From Chamaea fasciata (Eukaryota > Chordata > Aves > Passeriformes > Sylviidae), in assembly GCA_029207755.1 (NCBI GenBank), contig JARCOQ010000016.1:1927001-1991000 (forward strand): DNA of 64,000 nucleotides, written 5' to 3'. How positions within the stretch are numbered: the first letter of the stretch is position 1; every line of letters begins with the position of its first letter. The notes below the pieces were generated by a model. The model was given only the letters and a program-made list of their open reading frames with translations. It had not been told where the DNA came from and ran no database searches. Both the position numbers and the translations under genes were made by a program. Positions 14,421 through 26,990 of this stretch are shown here, one piece after another.

Positions 14421-17400
14421 AACAACGGAAAGAAAACCTCTTTTAGAAAACGAAGACAATTGATACAGAAACAAGAGAGATAGAAAATTGGACCCCCACA
14501 GCATTTTAGAGTTCCTTTCCCAGGTTTTTACAGCTTTTAGCTTCTTCCATACTTTAAATCATACAATCTATATGATAATTTATAATAAAAGACTCAATTA
14601 TATGGTCCAAAGAATTGTGACTTTTGTTGCCAAAGATTCCTTCTGGTTTTACATAAATTTAAGAAGAGCTAAGTGTGTGTGACAATTTCTCATATTGATA
14701 AAAACGTGATTAAAACACAACTGTACTTGTTATAGCCAGCTTCGTTTATCCATAATGAACGAATTGTAAGTGCAAAAAAATGCTCATTTTAGTAAGTATT
14801 AGCAGAAAGGCCTTCGCCAGCTAGCAGATGTAGCAATCTAATTCAGCAGTGCCCATTCTTGATTTAGGTTCTGCTCCACATGGACTGGAAAATTTATCTT
14901 GTGATGTCAATTTTATTACTGCAAAGAATTTTTTATTCAGCATGCAAACAGACAAATTAGCTGAGCCAGAATCTATTTTTTACATTAAGACATGAAAGTG
15001 GACTATAAAGGAAACTCTTTGACCAGTCCTGTGATTGAGCTAATGCAGTATCAAAACTGGAAAAGATACAAACTGAGATTACAAGTGGTAGAGACTGATG
15101 AAAGAAAAAATACATCAATGAAAGTTCATGGCACAAGGATTCAGAACAAGAGACACTTCCACCAGTCACCAGGAGCATTTGATACCATAATGGGAACTCA
15201 TTCACATTATTGTACTGCAAGCCGTTTGCTGAGTTTCAAAACAAAAGGAATTCCTTCCTCAGTAAGAGTGCCAGGCTATTTCATACGGATCAATTTAAAT
15301 GTTTTTCCCTGTCAGATCTGTGCTTGACTGTATGGAACCATTGCACTTGAAAGGGAGGAATTCCCAAAGGAACAAAGTCAAAATAAAAATTTTAGGCAAT
15401 ACTCATTCTGGCATTAAATTAACAGACGATTCAGTCTCAGAGATATTAATCTTATGTTCTGTTCATCATAATCATATTCTAGGACCACAACCAGGTCTTA
15501 AAAGTGATTAATTAAAACTGACCCTGTAATTTCTATCTATAGGATACCTAATCAGACATAACCTTTATGGATTTTTCATTTGTGCGGTGAAGCCTGGTCA
15601 CGTAATTTTGCAGTGAGAAGGAGAAGGAACTCTTTAAGAGCAGATAATTTTTTATTTCGTATTTCATTGCTTCCTAACAGACAGATCTAATGCTCTGGAG
15701 ATTGTTAATGCATATCAAGACTGTAATTTTTTCCCCAGACTGAGGTATCACTACTGTCTACAGCACAGTCCTAGGACTACCTCAATGTTTTGTAATTCCT
15801 GCTTCGTTGATAAAGATACAACTAACTGTACATACATTTGTGCTACAGAGGAAAAACTAAATATATCAGACTTTTAGTATGTATTTCCAGTGTTTTATAG
15901 TAAAATATTATAAAACCTAACAGAATAGAAGAACTGCAGGTACAGTACAAAGGTCACAATTGATTAATGTAACAAACAATTCACAGACTCAAGATATTAA
16001 AGGTCTCCTGTTGATGAGGCTCAAAATCCATTAAGGAAGGATAATACTGGAGAAGTTGGCAATCTGAAGTGGAACTGAAATGTATTTTCTTTCAGATGCT
16101 TTTTAAATCCCCAGCAGTGCCAGGTCATGACTCTCATATAATAACAGCCATCGAGAGTTCAAATGATGGCCTAGAAATTATGGCACTTTCAGACACTGAT
16201 AGAAGGAGCACATTCCAGAAAAGTTCTTTTTATTAATTTAATGCTGCTGCTGTAGCTGCAGAAGAGTCTGATATCTCAGTAGTAAAATGCATTAAAAAGC
16301 TATTTTGTCTGCTGCTGCAGATGAGGAATATAGTTGTTTTGCTCAACAGCTGAATTTTTCCAGAATCCCGCTAGTATTCCCAGAGAGAACTATCTACTCT
16401 AGCCAAGAGAGAATGCTGAAACATTTGTTATGTAACAAAAAGTTCTCAGGAAATAATTCAAAGATACACGAAGAACAGAATCTCTGCAATAATGTCCAGC
16501 TATCACAGAACATTCCAGTCCATTGTCTCATGCAATGTGTTAAGAAGTATGAAATTGACAATTAAAAAAAAAAAAAAACCTGTAAAAATAAACAGGATTT
16601 TTGCCACCTGTGGCACACCCACACCAGGGTTAGCATGAGTGTAGTGCATCACAGGTGTTTAGGAATGGGTGATAAATGGTGTTGGCCAATTTCCTTCAGC
16701 AAATCTCTCTCCTCAGAGGTAACTGCATTATTTTGTATCACAATGCTTCAGTGACTAAATTGTACCCGTAGAATATTGGAACTTACACGTGCTGCTCTCT
16801 CAATAAAACTTTGCTCTTCCTGTGAAATTAATTAAATCTCTCCCTACATTACATTCATTAGAAGAAATAGAGTTGGGGGGTTTTGTAACAGGGAAATGGT
16901 GCTCACTCAGATTTGGGCAGGAGTGGTAGAAGCCTTCACATGGATTGTGATTTTAAATCTTGTCCTGTGCAGGTCCCCATACCTGGCACTTCTTTTAATA
17001 AAGAGAAACATGAGATCCAAATTCTACTTACACACTCAGAAAAGGGATGAGACTAAGTATCAGAAAGCAATTGTTTAGGGCTGAGGAGTAAGAGGACATT
17101 TTTCTCCCTTCCTGTTTTAGACATAAGTGGCCAGGAGATTAGAAATATACTATTCTTGAAATGTTTTTTCTCAGAACCAAATAATAGTGTAATAAATTAC
17201 TTCTGTAACAATAGTGTATTAAGATTAAAAAAAAAAAAACAACCACAGGAAAAGGAGTATAATTGCATTTACAATTCCATTTTACAATTTCAAATGTATT
17301 TTGTATTTGCCCCCTCTTCTTTAAGAATCAAAACTAAGTACAACATAAAGGGTAACTTCTTCAAAATGACTCAACCAAAAGCTACACATGGGCCCCTCAA

Positions 17401-18622
17401 CCAGAACTTTAAACCATTTACATCTTTACAGCCCTTAGTCAAATTCTAGACAATAAGTTCTTAGGGAGCAAAAGGCAAGTCTCTTAAGAAGTTTTCCCCA
17501 CAAACATCACTTCATCATTTACACCACCATCAGCAAGATGTCTCATCCAATTGATTTCAAATCCACAGAAAAACTGGAAACTCATGAATGCCACAAAATG
17601 CATCTTGGCATTCTTCTACCCATCTATTACATTTTCTAATAAATAGAGCTTTCTTGAAATGCAATTTTAACTTGAAAATCTGACACACTCTGCAAAAGAC
17701 CAGGCAATAATACAACTAAATATGTGTGCTGTGATGAAACATACTCCTTTGAAATTGGTCTTGAAGCTGCAAATGAATCCACCCATGGACTCACAGGCAC
17801 GGATGCACAATCCCTGTGCAGAGGCTCATGGACAGCAAATTTCACATGAGGATTTAGAGTAAATGAGTGTTTAATCTATACATAATTTACATAAGTACAG
17901 GTGTAGTCCTGAAAAACCATTACCCTAAAAAATTACTAGTGAAAGAACACTACTTTCAGAAACAAATTTTCTTTAGCATTATTTCCTAAATAGTTTTAAA
18001 TATCATTTACAAATACCTAAAGAAATAAGTTTGAAGAGAAAAGGGACAGTTTTACCAGATTATACCCCTTGTGTGATGGTATATCAAAGGGTTTGAGATG
18101 CTTAACACACAACTGTTAAGTTATTTCTGGACATATTCAACTTTAACATTAATGAAATCAAAACATGCATCAGCAGACTGCAAAATTCAGCTAAAAAGAG
18201 TTCAACAGCTTGACTTTTTTATTTGGTTAGTAAAGGACCCTAACAGTGCTCCACCCTCATCCCCAAAGCAAAGATTAAAAAATAACCCCACACAAGCAAA
18301 ACCAAAACAAAATTAAAGGCCAAAGAGAAGAAATTGAAAATACCTAATGTTTGAAGAGGTATGGATGCAGATTTTAAAGTCACTTAGATATTCCTGAAAG
18401 CTTTACACTGTGATTTTCATTCAAGATCACCATTTAAATAAAAAGAAAATACTCCATATGTCATATATTCCTTTAAATATAACAAAAGCACCTGCAATCT
18501 GAATGGGAGCCTTCTAGTTAAAAAAAGCACTGTTTTGAAGATTTTGGAGATGCTGGCATATTTTAAATTAATCTGTGATGAAAAAACATTAATATTTTCT
18601 TGAGTACTTGACAGATACTTAC

Positions 18623-18762
18623 AGAAAAAAGGGCATCAGCTGAATAAGTGTCTCTTTTTTGGGATTGGCTGTGAATTCTGGCACCGTTTGAATAATTTTG
18701 TTCATTACATTCCTTAGGTAATTTTGTAGCTGCTTGCGTCGCTCTTCTACAAACTTTGCATC
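18623..18762 (-). CDS. SNX29: SNX29 coding exon (C-terminal PX helices)
   Basis: A 140-nt exon: 46 codons, beginning DAKFVEERRKQLQNYLRNVM and ending KKETLIQLMPFF, then CT of a split codon that must be Leu. The acceptor is TTTTAG ending at 18763 and the donor GTAAGT from 18622. These are the last two PX helices. The Glu-Glu-Arg-Arg-Lys-Gln-Leu-Gln motif is typical of PX proteins. In mammals the next residue is Val and a tail of about 40 residues follows. I could not find that tail exon at lower coordinates, so the 3' end of the gene is missing from this annotation. Confidence 0.97.
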
Positions 18763-21700
18763 CTAAAATAGCGAGGAAAAAAATAAATGGCACAAAGAAC
18801 ATGCTTCTCAACTTCATAATGTAACTAAACACTCCTAGTAAGTATAAAAATCGATCTTTTGATCATCTCTGCTATTATGGCTATTTAAATATGTTGGCAA
18901 CACGCAAAACCCCCTTGACTCTGTCATTAGAGATGAAGGAAAATCATGAATCCTCATAAAACCTGTTTCACAAAAACATCTACTGACAGGATGTCAGATC
19001 CTCTCCCTGGCAGAATCTGTCTTCTCTGGACCATAAACCACTGCAATCTTAGAGAGGCAGAGCAGAACAGCAGCACAGAGGCTGTGGCATAACAATTTGC
19101 GCCATTTTTTTGAGCTCCAGAATGAAGAGTCTTTGCAGGAGGAAATAAATGCTGACTTACTCCCACAAGGTCTCCCCCTATTAATACTTTTCAGATGTTG
19201 GGTACACGAACTCCAGAATGGATAAGCATTTGTCCAGCATTTTTATGTTGATAAATTATTATTTTGTGGTGATGTCTTCATATAGTAGATTTTTTTTTTT
19301 AATATTTTATCACAACTGTCATTAAAATGTTTTACTGAAGTTTCTGTAGCATTGTAGATGCAGGATTTTATACTATGTTGGCCCAAATAAATAGAATAGT
19401 TCTATAAACTCCAAATTCTGCTGATGGACTTAAAAGTTTATCACAACCAGCAAGATGCCATGCATTCCATAACTTACATATATTTCAAAGCTTTTCCCTG
19501 TGAGGGATGACAATTACAGTGGACTATAATGTAAAGGTGACACATTTCCCAGGAACAGGGAGCTCTAACAGGTTTACAGTGACATCAGGGGCTGGATGCT
19601 TTATGCTCCAGCCAAACTGTTCCGTCTCAGGAGCGCTGGCACCGCTCACCTGGTTTAAATGTCACAGTATGTTCTCTAGGCACAAAGCCAAACCTATTAT
19701 TAAACAACTACAGCTCTCAAAAACGACCATTATCTAAGAGATGTGTCTATCCAGCCTGTATTATTTCTGGCTGCAAGAAAAGGCATTGAAATTAATGCTT
19801 GTTTCTTGGGGGTGAAAAGAAAAAACCCCAACCCGCCAACAAAACACCAGAAATACATTTGACAACACTGAATAAATTCATTGTATGGAAAAGGTTCAGC
19901 CCATGCTGCCATGCATGGGATGCAAATCTGAAGGTTATTGCTTCCCTAGATAGAACAGAATAACACCATCAAAGCAGGGATGCTCCTTCGAGTTCAGGAG
20001 GAATTCGCTGTAGCGTTCCTAGAACCTTCACTGACATTTTGTTCTGTTCTTCCCTCTCATTAGAAGTTACCAGGAACAGGAATATTTTTAGGAATAACAA
20101 ATCAGACATAATTGTAGGGACATAATAGAGTAAGATGTAAGAAATTGCTGAAGACATCCATACTTACAGACTTCAAAAACTTCAGCAGTGTTTACGTTGC
20201 TTAATTAAATAAATATATACAGATTCATTTTATTTTTGTTTTCTACATACGAACTTACACAGAGGTCAGTCCTGCTTCAACAATTCCAGTTCTACATTCA
20301 TACACTGCATCCAATGTAGTAATGTAATGCAAAATTCATGTATTCATTAATCAAATACATTAATTCAATCAAGATCTAAGAGCAAATTTTAAAACCCCTA
20401 CGTATTACATCCACTTTGCTATTTCATTCTTATCAGTCACATATTTTTTTCAGCAACATACACACACTCCGCACGCCAGTCGTGTTGCAAGTGATTTGAA
20501 ACTCGTCCTTTATTAAACCAACAAAGCTGTGGTGCTGGAATTCCCCCCGCAGCCCTCTGCAGGGTCACCCTGCCCTGCTCCCATAGCGGAGAGCAGCTGC
20601 TGCTGGGACAGAGCAGAGCAGAGACTGCTCCCTGCTCTGCTGCAGCAGGACAAATGTGTGCAGCTGAAGCTTACACAAGCTGTTGGGAACGTTAAAGTAA
20701 ACATTTTAATTTGTGACACATAATATTACCAAAAAATGGAATTATAATAATAAATAAACGTGCTTTTCAATGCTCATTAAACAATTGACATCTATGTTAT
20801 TATGACAGCTATGTAACTTTGTTTTTCCTGAAACCCAGCCTGAAAACTGTTAAAAATGTTCTTTTACTCTGACATGAATTTGATCTGTAAAACAAACACC
20901 AGGCAATCTACCATGAAATTCTGTAGCATGTACTAAGGCTCCTTGTCCTCACCAGAAGCAATGTAAACAAAGGTCAAAATGCTTCAGCTCCAGGTCTGCA
21001 CTTCATCATTAAACTTGCGTTTTGCAACAGCAGGTCGGCTACTCAGAGCAATGATTTTAGCACAGAGCTGTTGCTGCCAAGCTGTTGCAGTAATAAAGAG
21101 TGTTTGTCACAATATAGTAAACAGAACAATTGGTAACAGAAAAACAACTGGCTCAAAGCCTGGCCAATTTTTTCAGTCTTAAATTATAAAAAGGTACCTA
21201 TAACCTTCTTTTCATTGGGCTCAATTATCCACAGCAGAACTCCAGGTAGTCATTTACATTCCAACTCGTAAACAAACACCTACTTTTATTTACAAGCAAA
21301 AAATAAAGGGAAATTTTTTGATTTGGGTTTGTGTCAGTGACACCCACCCCCTACTTTTAGTACGTCTTTGGTGATTGTATGAGTTGACACAAGCCTACAT
21401 TTGCATAGTACTCGCACAGAAAACAGCAAAGATCTTCCCCTAAGGTTCAATAGACACATTTATGCGCACTTGATGTGTATGTAATTTGAGGACAAAGTAA
21501 TTTTGTTAAAATTTCAAATACATCCGCTTTGCAAAAAGCCTTTGCATTTCACATGATTAAAGGTTGGATTTCATCGTTTCATTATTAGGGAAACAAATAC
21601 ACAGAAAGATAAAATAACAGTACTTACATAAAGACCCACTTTTAAGATTTCACTGAAGTTTTTAGTAATATTTTCTAAAAAGTAAATCTGCTACTGTTTC

Positions 21701-23462
21701 TGCACTAAGAGTAATTTACTAGCCCACAGTTCAAGAGCACACAGTGTTGATTAACAGACCACAAAATTACAGTTAACAAGCATAACTCCTTTAGATTATA
21801 GAAGCATCAAAACACATCTGAGAAAATATTTTAAATCTGAAATTCGTTTCTCTCAAAATGTTGCATGAGATTCTTTTTGACTGATAATTTGCCACATTTC
21901 TTCTGCCCACAGCAAAATGCCAGTATCAAATTACAAATCTCTAAAAATTGTAACAGATAATGGAAAAGTTATAGACTCTCAATATAAATTAGAAGATGAT
22001 GTTAAGGTGTAAAACTAAGAAGCAGAGTCTTGATGTACCATATTTTATGTCATGCTCTGCAGTTTTTCATTACAAGCAAAGTTCATTCCCACTTGCAGTT
22101 TAAATTGTTTCACACAACTGCTGGTCTTTTATACACACTGTTAGTATGGAACAGATGGTGACACATTGATATTCCTCATTATTAATGGGACAGCTCACTT
22201 AAGATGTTTCAAATATTTTGCAGGAGCTTTTGGCAATGCTATGATTGCCATGGTTACCTGCCATGATTTAGGGACAGATAAAACACCTCTAGATTCTGGG
22301 CTCGGTGCTGTTGCAATCAACATCAAACTCACTGCTCTTGAGGTTCTAACCATTACTTAGCATTTAACCAACTTCCTGCTGGCAGCACCAGGGAAAAATA
22401 ACCCAAACAAAACCAAACAGAACAGTTGAGGGCTCAATCCAACTCAATTAAGATAAAAGGAAATATGAAATAAAAGGAAATACGGTTCTAGGGCTTTAAT
22501 CAGCCTCTGATACCACACAATGCACCCCATCCTAAATTAAGCTGACAAGAGTGCTATTGAAAGTTGAACATGTGAATGCAGAAATAAACTCAGGTTATTC
22601 TAATGTAGCCTAATATTTTCCACCACCTTGGCCAACCAGTCTTAGCAAAATTATCATATCAGTTTTTATTTATTTATGAGGCACCAAATGCTAACCTCAA
22701 AATGAAGCTGGAAATCAGAAGCTGAGATGGGAGCTAATTAAATATTCAACTGCTGAGTCATTCTCACTAGGTTGTAATTAAAAGTTACATAGCAAATATT
22801 CACTTGACGGGCTGACGCCTTTGCACAGGTCACAGTAAAATAGAACTTCAGTACATGTGCCCTTCAGTAACTACTGGAGAATAAAACTTTTAGGAAGGTA
22901 CAGTTCCCAATCCTAAATATACCAGATGTCACCATATTACATAAATAATCATATCAAAATTATTGAAACTACATAAGCTGAAAATTTCCATCTTACTTGC
23001 ATTGCCAGTTTCTGGATGCCAGAACCAGGCCAGCGTTACACAACATAACGAGGGTATACAATACATGAAATTGCCATTTTCCCCATCCCAGCATGAGATT
23101 TTTTTGTACATTTACTGTTCAATGGAACAAACAGGAACTTAAGAGGATGAAATACAAAGAAGAAATCAAGGAACTGTCAGTTTTGAAAAGAAATCTATTT
23201 TCCTTTAAACAGAGATTTACTACATAATTGTAATTATTACTCTGTGTTTCTCTACTAAAATAGCCGATGCATTTCCATCTCCAGCTCTGGGTTCATTTCA
23301 GTGGTACCAGGAAAGTACTTTTAGATAAAGTAGTTTGAAAAAGGCATTGCTGCAAAGCCATCCAGTAGCAGACATGCTGAGGGTGAGCTACAGTCCTGCA
23401 ATGCCCTCAGTCAAGCACCAGTTTAATCAAAGCAACATTTTAATCAGTAAATATGCCAGCAG

Positions 23463-23480
23463 AAAAAAAAAAAAAAAAAA
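23463..23480 (+). repeat. Poly(A) tract, 18 nt
   Basis: The longest pure A run seen. On the transcribed strand of SNX29 it is a T run. Confidence 0.9.
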
Positions 23481-25565
23481 GAAAGCTTGAGAATAAATCT
23501 AAAACTGATCTCTTTTTAGTGTTGTGCTTAATGCCACTGTCAGAAAGAGAACTTGGTAATGTTATGCTAATAAAATCCAGTGTCATCTAAATATTTTGTT
23601 ATTTATAGACATATGCCAACCATGTGTTAATTTGTCAACTGGTCAGGAATCAACTGCTAATTAAAAAAGCATCAATAAAAAACTGCAGCAAGACCCCTAG
23701 GGCTTATCTCTTGCTCAGCTATTGAATAAGGAAACACTATTTCTGTTTCCTCCTCAGATGAAGTATTAGCAGTCTACCCTATAATTTTATTCAGGAGATT
23801 CTGCAAACTGCAACACAACAGTTTATGAAATTGAGATCCATTTTTTCACTAGCCTATATTGCAGTAATAACTATCAACAATATTAGTTAAAATGTGTCTC
23901 AGTTCAGTGCTTCTCTCCAACACTGCAGTTTTCTTTCTTAATTTCATTCTTTAATCTGGTTGAAAATGCCCTGAAGACCAATACAGACTCTAAATTTAAA
24001 ATAACAACAAAAAACCCCCCCCTCAAAACCCTTTAGAAACATGGTGCATACAGTGCTTACAGTGCACAAGTTTACATATACAGTGAGCTTCTGGTGATGC
24101 TTTCCCTTAAAAAAAAGCAATAACGAAATAAAAACTTTACTCTCATGTAAAAGTCTGGATTCTTCTTCAACAAAAATTTGGTTCAGATAGATTCTGATGG
24201 GATGATTTTTTTTTCTAAAATATCAATTGAATCCATGAAGAATAGTGATATTAAGTGCCCATAATTCATTGTGCCTTCATGCAAAGGTATTTTATATTAA
24301 ACAATGAAGAAAACCAGATTTTCCTGCAGGAAGTGCCTTCAGCATTTCACATGATCTGAAGTATTCAATATTTAGTTTTCTTTTTAAAAAATTAGCACTG
24401 AATATCTTTAGTACTAGCAATTGCCCAAAATGCTTTAGAGCAAGTAAGATTAAAATTTGTCAATATTTATAAAACATTACATATTGGGAAGGAGAAGAGA
24501 GGTGAAATCTAGCACACTGATATGTAAGGAAAGGGGAAAATGTGGCTAAAATTTCAAATTCAAAAAAAGAAAGGTTTACTTTTATTTTTGTAATTAGGCG
24601 TCCCTGTTAAGATTTCTCTGAAAGGAAGTTTATTAATCCAAGTAACTTGGTAATTTAGCATCACCATCACAATAAGAAACAAATATAGAAAACTTATTTT
24701 TATATTTTCATTTTATACCAGGAGGCTACTAGAATATCTAAATGACGCATGAGTTGTTATAAAACTGCCATATTTTTATCTAGCAGTTGTCCAAGCAGCA
24801 TGTAAATTACTTTCCTTTTTTTCCCCATAATGTCATGATGCAAAGCAACACCATCTGAACTGTTTCTATGGGCTCTATATTCAATAATTTGTTAGAATAA
24901 ATTGCTTCTCTTGATTATAGCATTACAAGACAGCAAGAATAAAAACATCTCTTGACAGGCAAAGTTTTGTTTTGTAGACCCTAAATAGTCTGTATTCCTT
25001 CTTCCTAAACTTCAACAGCAATTAGCAGGAAATTTTTGTAAGTTGAAAAGAAAATGACTCAATTCACTATTTTATTGAAATAGTGCCCTTGAGCACCGAA
25101 TGAACAGATTAATTCAGTGAGACATTCTGATGGAGATGGAGAAGCACGAGCTGGAGAACTGTTTACCTTTTAAATTAAGCCCCTGAAAATGAAATATGCT
25201 GCTCTGCACTCTGCTCCATTTAACCTTCATGCCGAGTTTCAGGTAACCCAGACATTTCATGCCACACAATGGGAAGCATTTACTATAAAGTATTTGTCAT
25301 ATAAAAGCCAACCATTTCCTGCTGACTTATTTCTCTTCTCTTGGATACTGATATGACAAAAAAATGGAAATGAAGAACTGAATGCTCTTTTCTAAGTGCT
25401 GTATACATAAAATATCAACTGCAGTCCTATGCAGTAGAAAACCCAGAGGATCTGGATTCAAAATCTGAAATACTCTGTATTCCCCCTTAATGCGCAGGTG
25501 ACAGTGCCAGGAAACAGGTGTGCTGTGACTAGAAACCTAAATGACTGTGCTAGGAGTCACATTGT

Positions 25566-25630
25566 TTTTATTTCTATTTGCATGCTGTATTTTATTTCTA
25601 TTTGTATGCTATTTCTATTTGTATGGTGCT
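25566..25630 (+). repeat. Imperfect tandem repeat, about 3 copies
   Basis: Copies of a TTTCTATTTGYATGCT core preceded by variable T/A sequence, starting near 25566, 25590 and 25611. Spacing is 17-24 bp. It is 150 bp left of the hairpin cluster. Confidence 0.75.
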
Positions 25631-25784
25631 AGAATTAAGTTACATATTTGAAAACCAGATTGTATTCATTTAGTCCCAATTGCTATTTTAAAGCTTCTTT
25701 GAGAATTGAACTTTTCAGCTACAAAGTAACGCAGTGAACTTACAAGACAAAGTTTCTTCTGTGGATTTAGAATGGCACAAAAAC

Positions 25785-25864
25785 TGTGTTATATTACAAT
25801 ATAACACATTGTAATATATTATGTTATAATGTGTTATATTATAGCTGAGCTGGTGCTCAGCTAT
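25785..25864. repeat. Nested inverted-repeat (hairpin) cluster
   Basis: Three inverted repeats lie end to end. Arms TGTGTTATATT (25785-25795) and AATATAACACA (25798-25808) are perfect with a 2-nt loop. The second arm can instead pair with GTTATAATGTGTTATATT (25823-25840) over 13 perfect bases and more with a mismatch. Directly next is ATAGCTGAGC (25841-25850), TGGT, GCTCAGCTAT (25855-25864), a perfect 10-bp stem with a 4-nt loop. Such AT-rich palindromes can extrude as cruciforms or fold in the intronic RNA. No known element was recognised. Confidence 0.85.
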
Positions 25865-26965
25865 ACATAAGATTAATTTGAGTTCCTTTTCTGGTTTGAA
25901 CACAATAAAAATGGATCCATTTCTTTTCCTTTTACCCATGCTATAGAATAAGCATATCTGTCAAATATATATTAGGTACAGTTTTTCCTATAACCCACAA
26001 GGCAAAAGACTGCATGAAAATAACTCAGTACACTAGTTAAGTCCACTAAGAGGGTTGAAAATTAAAATCTACTTACTTTGAAAATCAAGAATAATACAGA
26101 ATTTAAGCTTCTATATTACATCACACCTAAGTAACATTAATGAAAGTAATCTTTAACATCAAATTTTTAATATATAACAGGAGGATTTATATTTTCAAGG
26201 CTTTTCTCCTTTAATAAATGTATCCCAATTCTGAAACATCAGAGTCATAGTCTTCTACCAATTCTACTTGAAGACATTGGATATCAGAGCTTAGGACCAA
26301 GAAACATTATTTCGCCTCCTGTCCCAAGTGCATTAACCACAAGTTTTGTTTTCTTCTCAGCTCCCCCTGACAGTCTGACTTTGACAAACTAATCTGATGA
26401 AAGGTAGCTTCTATGAGCTCCTAAATCCCCTAGAGGACAAAAGCACATATCATTTACTTCTGATTCCAATGCAAGCCAAACACATGCTTAAATTTTAGGA
26501 TATGTCTTGAATTGCTTTGCTGAATTTGGACAACAAAACACCCAGATCTAAAATGAAATTACTTCCTCCCCTAAGACTCTCCCTGCATCATCCTCTTTCA
26601 AACATTTCGTGTCTTCTGTTATTGTCTATATACTAGTTAAGCAGGAATTGTTATACTTCCCATTTTCAAATGCATACTTTCCGTGGGAGGAGTGTGTGTG
26701 TTCCTTAAAAAGCCTTGCTCCCATCATGCTGCTTCTCCTTGCATCCCTTTCCAGAGGGACTTCAGTTCCTCCATCATCTGGTCTAAAAGCAGCTTTAAGG
26801 GGGTACTGTCTGTAAATAGACAGGTCCTGCTTGCCAAAAATGGCAATCAACTTTTACAGGAGGGAAATGCATGACAGGGGTTACACAGCAATGACACCGT
26901 GTGAAACCCTTAACAGCAAAATTATAAACACCCCAACTCTAATTTGAATGGCTTCAAATTCCTTC

Positions 26966-26990
26966 ATATATATATGTATATATATACATA
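26966..26990. repeat. (AT)n microsatellite with interruptions
   Basis: Alternating AT with one G and one C interruption, leading into ACATACACA. Confidence 0.85.

Larger units (their letters stand above)
1..18622. other. SNX29 3' intron or flanking DNA, no confident gene
   Basis: Apart from the orphan open stretch at 353-496 and a CR1 copy at 14215-14420, I see no supported gene. I looked on the minus strand for the expected SNX29 tail (a short basic Arg/Pro/Lys-rich peptide ending in a Gly-Asp-Leu-stop type sequence) and did not find it. The stretch holds a (TA)n tract at 1527-1543, poly(T) at 311-324 and 5513-5525, A-rich runs at 9529-9558, 16563-16578 and 17228-17240, a 33-bp-period duplication at 6081-6136, GC-richer patches near 600-820, 1030-1270, 3490-3960 and 4560-4870, and a pyrimidine-rich stretch at 7640-8240. 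It may be the final SNX29 intron or may lie past the gene's end. Confidence 0.6.

Noticed and set aside
14992..15327. 111-codon plus-strand open frame with protein-like composition
   Set aside because: No family resemblance, no splice or promoter context, and another frame overlaps its end; most simply chance.
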